From positions 3,513,365 through 3,577,364 of the forward strand of contig NZ_MWQN01000001.1 of NCBI RefSeq assembly GCF_002024165.1: a stretch of 64,000 bases of DNA, written 5' to 3'. The position numbers and the translations under genes were made by a program. Positions 33,874 to 41,382 of the stretch are shown here, in pieces. How positions within the stretch are numbered: position 1 is the first letter of the stretch; each line of letters opens with the position of its first letter. The notes beneath the pieces were generated by a model that worked only from the letters and a program-made list of their open reading frames with translations, was not told the DNA's origin and did no database searches. Source of the DNA: Embleya scabrispora (GTDB lineage: Bacteria; Actinomycetota; Actinomycetes; Streptomycetales; Streptomycetaceae).

Positions 33874-34344
33874 CTAGGACAGGCCGTTCTCCCCGGGTTC
33901 TTGTTCCGTGTCCAGTTGCCGCCACAACCGTTCCGCGATCTCCACCAACGTTCCCTCTCCGGGTACCCGCCACTGCTTGGGTCCTTGGACGGCACTCCAC
34001 TGTTCCCGCCACTCGGCCTGCTGCCAGATCTGGTTCACCAGTCCAGTAGGCGAGTAGCGTCGGCCATCCACCTCCCAAAGGATCGGTGCCTTACGATCGT
34101 TGAGCCAGGTGGCTCGGCGGCGACGTGGATCCTCGTCGAGCCAGGCACCGATGGCGCGTTCCTCCGTGTCACTAGGTGCGTAGGCCAGTGGGGTGCCGTC
34201 GGAGATGAGGTCGTGGTCCACCAGAAGGTGGATGGTCGGCGGGCGCTTCGCATGCTTCTTGTGGTCGGCTGCTACCAAACCGGTGTAGGTAGCCCTACGC
34301 GCCGCTCCTCCAGCACGCGGCCGCACCTGTACCGATGAGGCCAC
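33874..34344 (-). CDS. Hypothetical protein with RAMA-like modified-DNA-reader pattern
   Basis: 156 residues; the GTG at 34344 has no clear ribosome site and the first 35 residues look non-native, so the true start may be internal or the gene truncated. Residues about 37-130 run IHLLVDHDLISDGTPLAY, then RATWLND, then WEVDGRRYSPTGLVNQIW, in the order of the RAMA domain (a predicted reader of methylated DNA found in restriction systems). The match is by pattern only. It sits 113 bases downstream of the nuclease-module genes. Confidence 0.4.
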   Translation of the reverse strand: MASSVQVRPRAGGAARRATYTGLVAADHKKHAKRPPTIHLLVDHDLISDGTPLAYAPSDTEERAIGAWLDEDPRRRRATWLNDRKAPILWEVDGRRYSPTGLVNQIWQQAEWREQWSAVQGPKQWRVPGEGTLVEIAERLWRQLDTEQEPGENGLS

Positions 34345-34457
34345 ACGTGACCGTGTGAATGGGCCCGGTAACGCATCCGGGGATCACGAGGCCTGCACAT
34401 GACCAATCGATCCGACCGCAGGTGCTCGACGTATGCCAGCCGACCACGATTCTGAAC

Positions 34458-35882
34458 CTACGACTCGAACAATGGAGGTTGGTTCCAGGGCGAAATCGTC
34501 TGCTGGTCGTCGTCCCCGAGGAACGACATCAGCTTCTCGTCTTCGTCGCTGGAGAGGTCGTAGAGGAGGCGCGCTGTGGTCCCGATCAGCTCGTCCAAGG
34601 GAACTTGGCTGCGAGCACCCCGAGCGCTGGATACGTGGTGACTAAAGCTGCACCGAAGAACTGCTCCTGAGCGCGTGGGTGCATCGGCTTCGATAACCGC
34701 TTCTTCCTGCCCAAGCGCCTGGCTGATGCCGATGAGCTGGGTGTCGTGTACGACGTTGTCCCCAGGGCCGTCGTATCCGATGAGACGATCGGTCACGACC
34801 ATCCTGATCGACGACAGCGCGATCGAGAAGCGGTCGGCGCGGGCACGGACCACATCCAGCGGTGGCTCGTCGAATGTTTCAGCCGCACCTACATCCCTGC
34901 GTGTCTGGGCTACGTAGGCGCGGAAGCGGGGTGTTTGGAGCATTAGCTGCCCGCGATCCACTGTCCATCGCCATGGACCGGTCGGTGACCCGGAAGTCGT
35001 CCCTGGAGCGATCAAACAGACACGACTCTGCCAGTGCCGGACCGCCGGACGCATGAGGTGCTGGAGGTTTTCGGGATCTCGCACCGGTGTGCGCAAGAGA
35101 AGTGGCAGGCTGATGAGGGCAAGCAGCCGGTTCCAGAACTCAGTGTCGGGAATCTCCTCGGCATCGAGTATGTAGCCCAGCGTGGGTTCGTCCAGCCATC
35201 CTGATCGGCGGATCGTTCCCGGGAAGCTGGTGAGCGGTGCACCACCTCCCTGCCAAAGAGCGGCCATGAATGCCGTTATGCGGTCGGCCACTTGCGGAAC
35301 CATCTGCGTGGACACCGCCTCTACGGCAGTCCGAGTAGGACCGGCCCGTCCGTCGCGGGCCGCCGCGACACCAGTGCTCACAGCTGTGGCGAACTGGGCC
35401 GCCGCCGGCCCATCCAGAACGCCTCGGCCGCCTTCGACAACTGAACTCGAGATCAGCCGAGGAACGCTGGGACTGTCCTCGACCGGCACCAACTCGCCGA
35501 ATGCGTTCGTGTCCAGCAACAGTGCCTGCCGCTCTGTCGCCTCGGATCGGAGCCCAGTCGCTTCCTCGACGGCCGCGAACTGACCCAGGGACAAGACCAT
35601 GGGGCGGTCCTTGGTCTGCAGTCGCGTGATGTCTTCCTGAAGCTCAGCCGGGTTGTTCGTTGTTCGTAGGTATACGTATCGATCCGGTGTGCGAGCGGCC
35701 TGGGGCCAACGAATCACCATGTCCGGGGCGAACGTGTGGTTGAAGAAGCTTGTCGCGATGACTTCTGCTCGTGGTTCCATACGTCGTAGCTGTCGGCCGA
35801 CGACCTCCTTCACCCGGGCAAACGGCCGCCGCGGTTCGGCCTCGTCCATCGCTGCCATGATCGCCTGCGACGCCTGATTCAC
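34458..35882 (-). CDS. Large hypothetical protein, second gene of a putative nuclease module
   Basis: 474 residues from GTG 35882, overlapping the upstream stop as GTGA, with AAGGGGG before it. The N-terminus has a helix (ARVKEVVGRQLRRM), then SFFNHTFAPDMVIRWP and RYVYLRTT, which could be a degenerate PD-(D/E)xK core. The rest is mixed alpha/beta with no recognised motif; the C-terminus is acidic (SSDEDEKLMSFLGDDD). Strict coupling to the upstream gene suggests a complex or toxin-antidote-like pair, but this is inference. Confidence 0.5.
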   Translation of the reverse strand: MNQASQAIMAAMDEAEPRRPFARVKEVVGRQLRRMEPRAEVIATSFFNHTFAPDMVIRWPQAARTPDRYVYLRTTNNPAELQEDITRLQTKDRPMVLSLGQFAAVEEATGLRSEATERQALLLDTNAFGELVPVEDSPSVPRLISSSVVEGGRGVLDGPAAAQFATAVSTGVAAARDGRAGPTRTAVEAVSTQMVPQVADRITAFMAALWQGGGAPLTSFPGTIRRSGWLDEPTLGYILDAEEIPDTEFWNRLLALISLPLLLRTPVRDPENLQHLMRPAVRHWQSRVCLIAPGTTSGSPTGPWRWTVDRGQLMLQTPRFRAYVAQTRRDVGAAETFDEPPLDVVRARADRFSIALSSIRMVVTDRLIGYDGPGDNVVHDTQLIGISQALGQEEAVIEADAPTRSGAVLRCSFSHHVSSARGARSQVPLDELIGTTARLLYDLSSDEDEKLMSFLGDDDQQTISPWNQPPLFES

Positions 35883-36484
35883 CACTGTTCCCCCTTGCGG
35901 ATGAGCTCGGCAGCCACGATGGCTTCCCAGTCCTTCAAGGGCACCAGCGTCTCTTGCTTCTCCGACAGGACGATCAGCCAAAGCCGGGCCGCGACCTGTG
36001 CCACGACGTCGGGGTCGATGACTGCGTCGGCTGCATCGCGATCGAGCCCGAAGACACGTTCGCTATGGAGCAACACCGCCTGTTCGACCTGCTTGGGTGA
36101 ATCCAGCTGCGACCAGGTGTTGGCCCGGAACGGAGCCCACGTGATCCACATCAAATGGTCGCTCAGCAGGTGGTCCGCTTGGCGAGCTACGTAGCACTTG
36201 GCGACGAACTCGTCGAATTGTGCGCCTTGGTCACTGGGCTTCTGGTAGTTCTTTACCTCGGCGCAGAACATGTCGCCGTGATACGGAGCGCCTCTCATCG
36301 ATCCACCGAGGTCGAAGGAGAAAGTCTGCCCACCGTGGGGCCACGCCAACGTCAACCGCCGTGCACACGAGGGAGAATCCGTGTTGGCATAGGCACCAGA
36401 GATCCTCATGGTGCCCTCAAGCCACATCTTCGCCCTGCGAGCGCCCGAGAACCCTTTGAGGTGGGCGTCCTCCCCCACTGTCAC
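35879..36484 (-). CDS. Putative PD-(D/E)xK nuclease-like protein, first gene of the module
   Basis: Up to 201 residues from GTG 36484; ATGs at codons 20 and 26 are possible alternatives. SFDLGGSMRG followed by MFCAEVKNY fits the Asp ... Glu-x-Lys pattern of the restriction-endonuclease fold, with a Gln (QGAQF) shortly after. Conserved-looking Trp-rich segment LMWITWAPFRANTW lies mid-protein. Coupled by GTGA to the next gene. I do not recognise a named defence family. Confidence 0.5.
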   Translation of the reverse strand: MTVGEDAHLKGFSGARRAKMWLEGTMRISGAYANTDSPSCARRLTLAWPHGGQTFSFDLGGSMRGAPYHGDMFCAEVKNYQKPSDQGAQFDEFVAKCYVARQADHLLSDHLMWITWAPFRANTWSQLDSPKQVEQAVLLHSERVFGLDRDAADAVIDPDVVAQVAARLWLIVLSEKQETLVPLKDWEAIVAAELIRKGEQW

Positions 36485-36625
36485 GCATTTGAGGGTAGAG
36501 GAGATTCGCGGTCATGCAAGGCGCATATGGCAGCAACCGCAACTGGCGGGATCGGCCCACCGCCGTAGAGGCGACCAATCATCGGCTCACCGTCGCTGGC
36601 TGACGTACAGGCGGGGACTTGCCAA

Positions 36626-37171
36626 GTGGGAGGCGTTGTGTTCGTGCTTCCAAGCCGAAGGTGTGTCCCGCCCGCGTTCGCGTCGGCGTGAGATCGGGAC
36701 GGACCCCCGTGCCGCGCGGTGACCGCCGTCGACGATGGCTCGGGCAGGTGCTGACGGCGGCCTCGGCCAACAACGACCACGACGTGAGCATCGGTGCCGA
36801 TATCGACCTGGTAGTTGGTGGGGTAGTGGTGGTTCTTTGGACGTTCGGCCACGGCGTGGTTGCGGGTGGGGACCAGGGTGCCGTCGACGATCGGAACGGT
36901 GCCTTTGCGGAACCGCACGAGCCTGGAGTGCGAGTTTCAGGCCGGGGTCGTCGGCGATCCAGCCTGCGGCCGACTTCGATATGCCGAACAGGGGGGCGAG
37001 TCGGCGCAGCTCCGGGTTCGCTCGCCGGCATTCGGTGACCATCAGACCCCGATCCTCCATCGGCAGTGCCGACGCCTGGCGCTTGTCGACCCGATCGACT
37101 TTGTCGCGACGAAGTGCTGTCATGAGTCTGCCGAACCGGCGTGGGCTCAGCCCCGTGAACGGGGTCGTACA
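36626..37171 (-). pseudogene. Decayed IS5-family DDE transposase
   Basis: Pieces in two frames match one IS5-like transposase: the N-terminal helix-turn-helix part (RRDKVDRVDKRQASALPMED, LAPLFGISKSAAGWI) down to about 36915, then the first catalytic part (RKGTVPIVDGTLVPTRNHAVAE) in another frame, then IVDGGH, SRRRERG and WKHEHNASH back in the first frame. At least two frameshifts plus loss of the C-terminal end make it inactive. No terminal inverted repeats were identified. Confidence 0.85.
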
Positions 37172-37245
37172 GGACGGCTCCGACGCCGTGATTACGCCAG
37201 CCACATCAAGATCACCCTGCCTGCGACCAGCACTACGGGACAACG

Positions 37246-39018
37246 CTAGACCATCCTTATGGAACTGCCGGATGTCACTGTGCAGTTCGCTTGTGTAAGG
37301 TCGAGCATTCGTTCAGCCCGGTTAACGAGTTGATCGTAGGTGACTACGTCAATGCGTGTCATGTGACTCGCGTAGGTTCGCAGGATCTCTGCGATCTCGC
37401 TGGGCGTAGCCCGGTGTGCCGTGAAGGCACTATGCCCGATTACGACGGTCATCGAGGCTCTGCGGCAGTCAATGCCGAATTCCGCCAGGATCGTGTGACG
37501 CTGTTCGTCGAGGCTGACGAGGTAGTTCATGGCCTGATTGACCGCCTCATGGACCTCGATCCCCGGAATCCGATGATTACGAAGCCTTTTGACCAGGTTC
37601 TTGATCTCAGCCTTCTTGATTTCGACACCGTGCAATGTTCCGTCCGGACGAATCAGAGACAGGTCGAGCTGGTCAAGGACGGTCAGCCTGCGACGGGCCG
37701 TGCCGCTCAGGAAATCGCCGCCAAAGATCCAGGTCATGTTCTCCAGGATCGCTTGGAGTTCGGCTTCGCTGGTCCCGTGGGCCTCGGAAGCCGCCTTCAG
37801 GCGAGCCAGGTCCGTGCGGCGACGCGCCTGCTCTATCAACGTGGTCAGGGCACGAGCCTCGTCGATCCCGGCGGCAGTCAACGCGCCGGTCGGATCGCTC
37901 CTGAGCACCCTCAGCAGCTTGTGTACGGTGGAGCGGGAAGCCTTGCCGGTCACTAAATCGTCAGCATTGTTGACGGGGCTTCTTTCGGATGTTCGCTGTC
38001 GATCAGGAGGGTAGGTGGTAGTGAGTTGGATGCCGATTGTGGTGCGCGTTGCCGTGATGAAGAGGTCGGGATCATCGGCGAACGCGCTCACCCCGTCGAG
38101 TTGATGAAGGCGCAGGAGTGGAACCTGGTTGACAAAGTTTTCGCTGTAGAAAGAGGCAGTCTTGTCGTCATGCGTCTTGGCTATGACCCAGCGTTCGATC
38201 GGACGCTCCTGGTCGACGGCGAATTCGCCTAGATAAAGAGCAAACTTACCGCGCCTTTCGAAGACTCTCAGGGGGATGCCGCGACGCACATGGGTCAGGA
38301 TTGCTCGATTCTCTGAGGAAATGCTGTAGCGGTCCTCGATACCAGGGACGATCAGGGCACCATCCACCCATAGCGGCGAAATCTCCGTAGGCGAAGAATT
38401 GCGGGTGAGGAAGAGCAGCGTATTGGGAGTTAGGGCGCTGGAGGTGAGCGGAGAACTGCGGTTGCCTCCGTAGACATCGTGCACCTGTCGCTTCGGGACG
38501 ACCATTCCCGCATCGATGTTCCAAGAGGCCGGCCATGGGACCGTCGGTAAGGCGGGATCAGTGATAAGGTCGACGAATCGCTGCCACAGTTCGGGCGGAA
38601 GCTCCAAAGCGCTGAGGGTTCGCATGATCCAGTGCACCGAGCGAGCTGAGCGAGCGTGTTTGGCCACGTCTCCAAGGCCGGATTCGGCGAGTTCGGGGGC
38701 CCCGATTGGCTTTCCCAGCCGCAGTCGGTCGAACGACAAGGTGACTTCCACGTTCGCAGGCGGCTCGACCGGTGTAACGCCGGCACTGGCCGCGCGGGTC
38801 ACTCTCCTGATCTCGTCCTCGGAGGGCGTGCTGCTGCGGACCGTGCCAAGACCGACTACGCCGCCGCCACGCCCGGGACGCCACATGACCACCGGATCTC
38901 CAGTTCGGACGTCGGCGCGGGCCAGAGCGCGGATGCGTGGATCCCAGGCGTCAATGGCTGAATCTGAGTTGGCCCTCTTGTCCTGCGCCACATAGAGCCA
39001 CTGTCGCAATTTAGTCAT
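37246..39018 (-). CDS. EVE - SRA-like - Shedu (DUF4263) fusion protein
   Basis: 590 residues from ATG 39018. Residues 1-150 look like an EVE domain (KLRQWLYVAQDK, GDPVVMWRPGRGGGVVGLGTV, RSVHWIMRTL), a reader of modified bases. Residues about 175-270 follow the SRA-like pattern of bacterial McrA-type enzymes (VHDVYGGNRSSPLTSSA, then WVDGAL, ENRAILTHVRRGIPLRVFE, YLGEF). Residues about 415-540 match the Shedu nuclease: AILENMTWIFGG, LDQLDLSLI, GVEIKKAEIKN, with the Glu-x-Lys at about 466-468. I infer a nuclease guided by modified DNA. The start has only a weak ribosome site. Confidence 0.75.
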   Translation of the reverse strand: MTKLRQWLYVAQDKRANSDSAIDAWDPRIRALARADVRTGDPVVMWRPGRGGGVVGLGTVRSSTPSEDEIRRVTRAASAGVTPVEPPANVEVTLSFDRLRLGKPIGAPELAESGLGDVAKHARSARSVHWIMRTLSALELPPELWQRFVDLITDPALPTVPWPASWNIDAGMVVPKRQVHDVYGGNRSSPLTSSALTPNTLLFLTRNSSPTEISPLWVDGALIVPGIEDRYSISSENRAILTHVRRGIPLRVFERRGKFALYLGEFAVDQERPIERWVIAKTHDDKTASFYSENFVNQVPLLRLHQLDGVSAFADDPDLFITATRTTIGIQLTTTYPPDRQRTSERSPVNNADDLVTGKASRSTVHKLLRVLRSDPTGALTAAGIDEARALTTLIEQARRRTDLARLKAASEAHGTSEAELQAILENMTWIFGGDFLSGTARRRLTVLDQLDLSLIRPDGTLHGVEIKKAEIKNLVKRLRNHRIPGIEVHEAVNQAMNYLVSLDEQRHTILAEFGIDCRRASMTVVIGHSAFTAHRATPSEIAEILRTYASHMTRIDVVTYDQLVNRAERMLDLTQANCTVTSGSSIRMV

Positions 39019-39329
39019 CTTGTTCCAGGTGCGAGTAGATATCAATAGACGTATGCCTGCCATGGTGACCCGAGGCACCGACAACTCGGTGATGATCCGC
39101 CCCTGTGGATGTCTCTTGCGCAACTGCTGTTCGTACGCCGGGCGTTACGACTCTGCTGTGTACTCCTTGACAGCCCCGCGAATTCGGATGCCCTCCATGC
39201 GGCAGGGTGACGGCTCTCCGGCGGGTGGGTCGACGTATCCGCGTGAACCACCGTGAACGCGGGTGGCCGGGACCGCGTCAAAGTAGGGCTGACCGGGGGT
39301 GTGTTCCCGGGCCAACTGCAACCACAACG
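39019..39329. other. Intergenic region upstream of the Shedu fusion
   Basis: About 310 bases without a credible gene; it presumably contains the fusion gene's promoter. CAACTGCAACCACAACG at 39313-39329 repeats sequence found next to the intact tRNA. Confidence 0.5.
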
Positions 39330-39438
39330 ACGTCAGCCCCGACCGGCGAACCGATCGGGGCTGACGTTTTGCCTGTTCAGGCTGGCGGAGGATACGAGAT
39401 TCGAACTCGTGAGGGGGTGAACCCAACACGCTTTCCAA
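39330..39438. repeat. att-like copy C: hairpin plus tRNA-Ser(GGA) 3' half
   Basis: A 17-bp hairpin with one mismatch (39330-39346 with 39351-39367) merges into an 81-base block (39358-39438) identical base for base to 52561-52641 at the intact tRNA. Homology ends at the anticodon loop, where tRNA-integrating elements usually cross over. Confidence 0.92.
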
Positions 39439-39969
39439 CTGTTCGTCCGGGTGTTCAGGTGGGTCCGTCAGGCTCCTGGCCTGCGGTGGAGAGGCTTGAT
39501 GGGCGACGGCCGTACGGTGGTGAACGGGCGTGAATGCAACTGGAACTGCAACTACCGACGGCGCGTCCTGCCTGGTCGGAGGCGGATTCCGTGGCGACCG
39601 ACCACGTCGTGAGCCGAGCGCGCGCGACACGTTGTCCCGAAGTGACCCGAGGGTGAATGGTGGACGGTTGAGAAACAGGATGCGGGGACCGGTGGGGTGG
39701 CCAGCGTCCCGGGGTGGCCACCCCCGCTGAACGTCGGAGTGCGCATCCCGGGCCTGACGCTGGCCGGCGCGCCCGATGACCTGCTGGCGTGCCCGGTCGG
39801 ACCCGCCGCGTGAACGACGGCCCCTCGATGCGAACTACGGGCAGGGCGGTCGCTGAGGTTGTCCAACGTGGTCAACGAGCTGCTAGTGGTTGATCTCGGG
39901 TGCTCGTGGTCAGGGCGGTTGCTGTACTCATGCTGTACAGCACCGGTCAGGCGGGCACTCAGCGTTGTG
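39439..39969. other. Left end of island I, no gene
   Basis: About 530 bases with no frame I can support. GCAACTGGAACTGCAACT at 39536-39553 resembles the repeats beside the tRNA end of the island (52504-52526) and may be integrase arm-type sites. Confidence 0.45.
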
Positions 39970-40173
39970 TCAGCAATGAATCCTCAGTTCGCCTTCGTTG
40001 CAGAGGATGACAACCTGATCACCCGTCTCAAGGACGTGGAAGTGGCGCTCGCGTGCGATGCCGATGATCTCTTCCAACGACGCCATACGCTCTACGTCGT
40101 AGATCGACCGACGCACGACTCCTCCCCGATCTGCCGCTGCTGCCCTGAATATCTGATCAACCCATGTACTCAT
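39970..40173 (-). CDS. Conserved small protein (MSTWV-type)
   Basis: 67 residues from ATG 40173: MSTWVDQIFRAA, GGVVRRSIYDVER, then ARERHFHVLETGDQVVILCN and a final GELRIHC. This matches a small widespread family in actinobacteria and cyanobacteria (recalled, not searched), sometimes mislabelled as phosphoribosylanthranilate isomerase; it is far too short for that enzyme. Function unknown. Confidence 0.6.
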   Translation of the reverse strand: MSTWVDQIFRAAAADRGGVVRRSIYDVERMASLEEIIGIARERHFHVLETGDQVVILCNEGELRIHC

Positions 40174-40571
40174 GGTGGCAAGCTAGAGTTTGCGCAAAGC
40201 ACCTCGCTGGCGGTCATGGAAGTCTGCGGAGCTATCGGGGGGAACGCGACATCACCCTTCCATTTGAACCTCAGCCGCCTCCGCCCTTGCTTCCATCCCG
40301 TCTGCCGTCGGCCCGCACTTCTGTGGAGCGGGCGTGGTTCAGGGCGTCAAGGTGGAGCGCCCTGCTGGACGTACGACCTTGACGCCCTGGGCCGCGGCTG
40401 CTCGGCTTGCCCGGGTCGATGGCAGGTGGGATCGGAGCCACCTCCCGCACCCCCAAGAACGTGCAGACGCCGGCGGTGCCCCCTCCATCTCGGAGCCTGA
40501 GCGCCCCCGCCGGTTCGACGGGCTTCATCCTCCACGCCGACCAGCTGTGACGCCAAGGACGAAAGCCTGCT
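40174..40571. other. Gap without a supported gene
   Basis: 398 bases between the small protein and the SprT-like gene. Several GC-rich frames are open but none shows a family signature, so I treat it as non-coding. Confidence 0.45.
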
Positions 40572-41378
40572 TCAGTGCAGGTCTCCCATCCACATCCGCC
40601 GCCCCACCTCGTCGAGCTCGGCCCGCCGGGCCGCGTACTCGGGCAGGGCGAGGCCCAGGAGCCGCCAGAAGGCGTCCCCGTGGTCCGGAACTCGGACGTG
40701 TGCGAGTTCATGCGCGATGACGTAGTCGACCAGGTGCATGGGCAGCTGGAAGAGCGGCCAGCCCAAGGCCATCAGCCCCGGCCCGCCCCCGCGCGCATCC
40801 GGCCGGTACAACCCCCAGCGGTCTTGGAGGTCGCGCACCTCCAGCTCCGGTTCGGCAACCGCCATGCGAGCCGCCCATGGCTGGAACCGGTTGACGGCCC
40901 AGGCGCGGCCGACCCGGGCGTACCAGTCGACGAGGGCCGCCCGCCCTGCCGGCGGATGCTCGGCGAGATGCCCGGCCATCACGAGCCGCCCGGCCATCAG
41001 CCGCACCCGGCCGTCCTCGGAGGAGCCGTCGGAGATCGCCAGTCGGTAGGTCCTGCCCAGGTAGCGGAACACCTCGCCGTCGGCCAGGTGCTTGGCCGGG
41101 TGCAGGGACCTGGTCCGCTCCCGCTCGCCAAGCTTGGTGACCAGCCAATGGCGGTGGGCCCGGACGAAGTCCTCGGCCTCCACCGCCGTGCGGTCCGGCG
41201 GGGTGTGCAGGGTCAGGGTGGCGTCGGGCTCCACGGTCAGCGCGAACCGCTTGCGCCGGGGGTGGGCGCGGACCCGCAGTGAGAACCCGTCGATGTCGAT
41301 CGACACACCCCCCGGGAGGCAGACGTCTGCCAGGGTGTCCTGGCTGCTGTCGGCATGCTTCTCGGCGGGTGCGGTCAC
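40572..41378 (-). CDS. SprT/YgjP-like zinc metallopeptidase
   Basis: 268 residues. N-terminal beta-rich part (RRKRFALTVEPDATLTLHTP) and the gluzincin motif HELAH at 223-227 with a third His at 233 (VPDHGDAFW), as in the DUF45/YgjP family often encoded in type I restriction operons. The GTG start at 41378 nearly abuts the hsdR stop, whose TAG forms part of TAGGAGG, so translation is coupled. The role in the restriction locus is unknown; protease control of HsdR is possible. Confidence 0.8.
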   Translation of the reverse strand: MTAPAEKHADSSQDTLADVCLPGGVSIDIDGFSLRVRAHPRRKRFALTVEPDATLTLHTPPDRTAVEAEDFVRAHRHWLVTKLGERERTRSLHPAKHLADGEVFRYLGRTYRLAISDGSSEDGRVRLMAGRLVMAGHLAEHPPAGRAALVDWYARVGRAWAVNRFQPWAARMAVAEPELEVRDLQDRWGLYRPDARGGGPGLMALGWPLFQLPMHLVDYVIAHELAHVRVPDHGDAFWRLLGLALPEYAARRAELDEVGRRMWMGDLH

Positions 41379-41382
41379 CCTC

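Larger units (their letters stand above)
33074..39438. mobile_element. Island II (Shedu fusion and nuclease-module cargo)
   Basis: Bounded by copies B and C. Cargo: two small hypothetical genes, a RAMA-like protein, a two-gene putative nuclease module, a dead IS5-family transposase and the EVE-SRA-Shedu fusion, all minus strand. No recombinase is seen. The central position in the stack implies it entered second. Confidence 0.65.

Noticed and set aside
39358-39438. tRNA-Ser-like sequence (copy C)
   Set aside because: Identical to the real tRNA 3' half but homology stops at the anticodon loop, so it cannot make a tRNA.
39970-40173. Phosphoribosylanthranilate isomerase
   Set aside because: Database-style label for this small family; 67 residues cannot form the TIM barrel of that enzyme.
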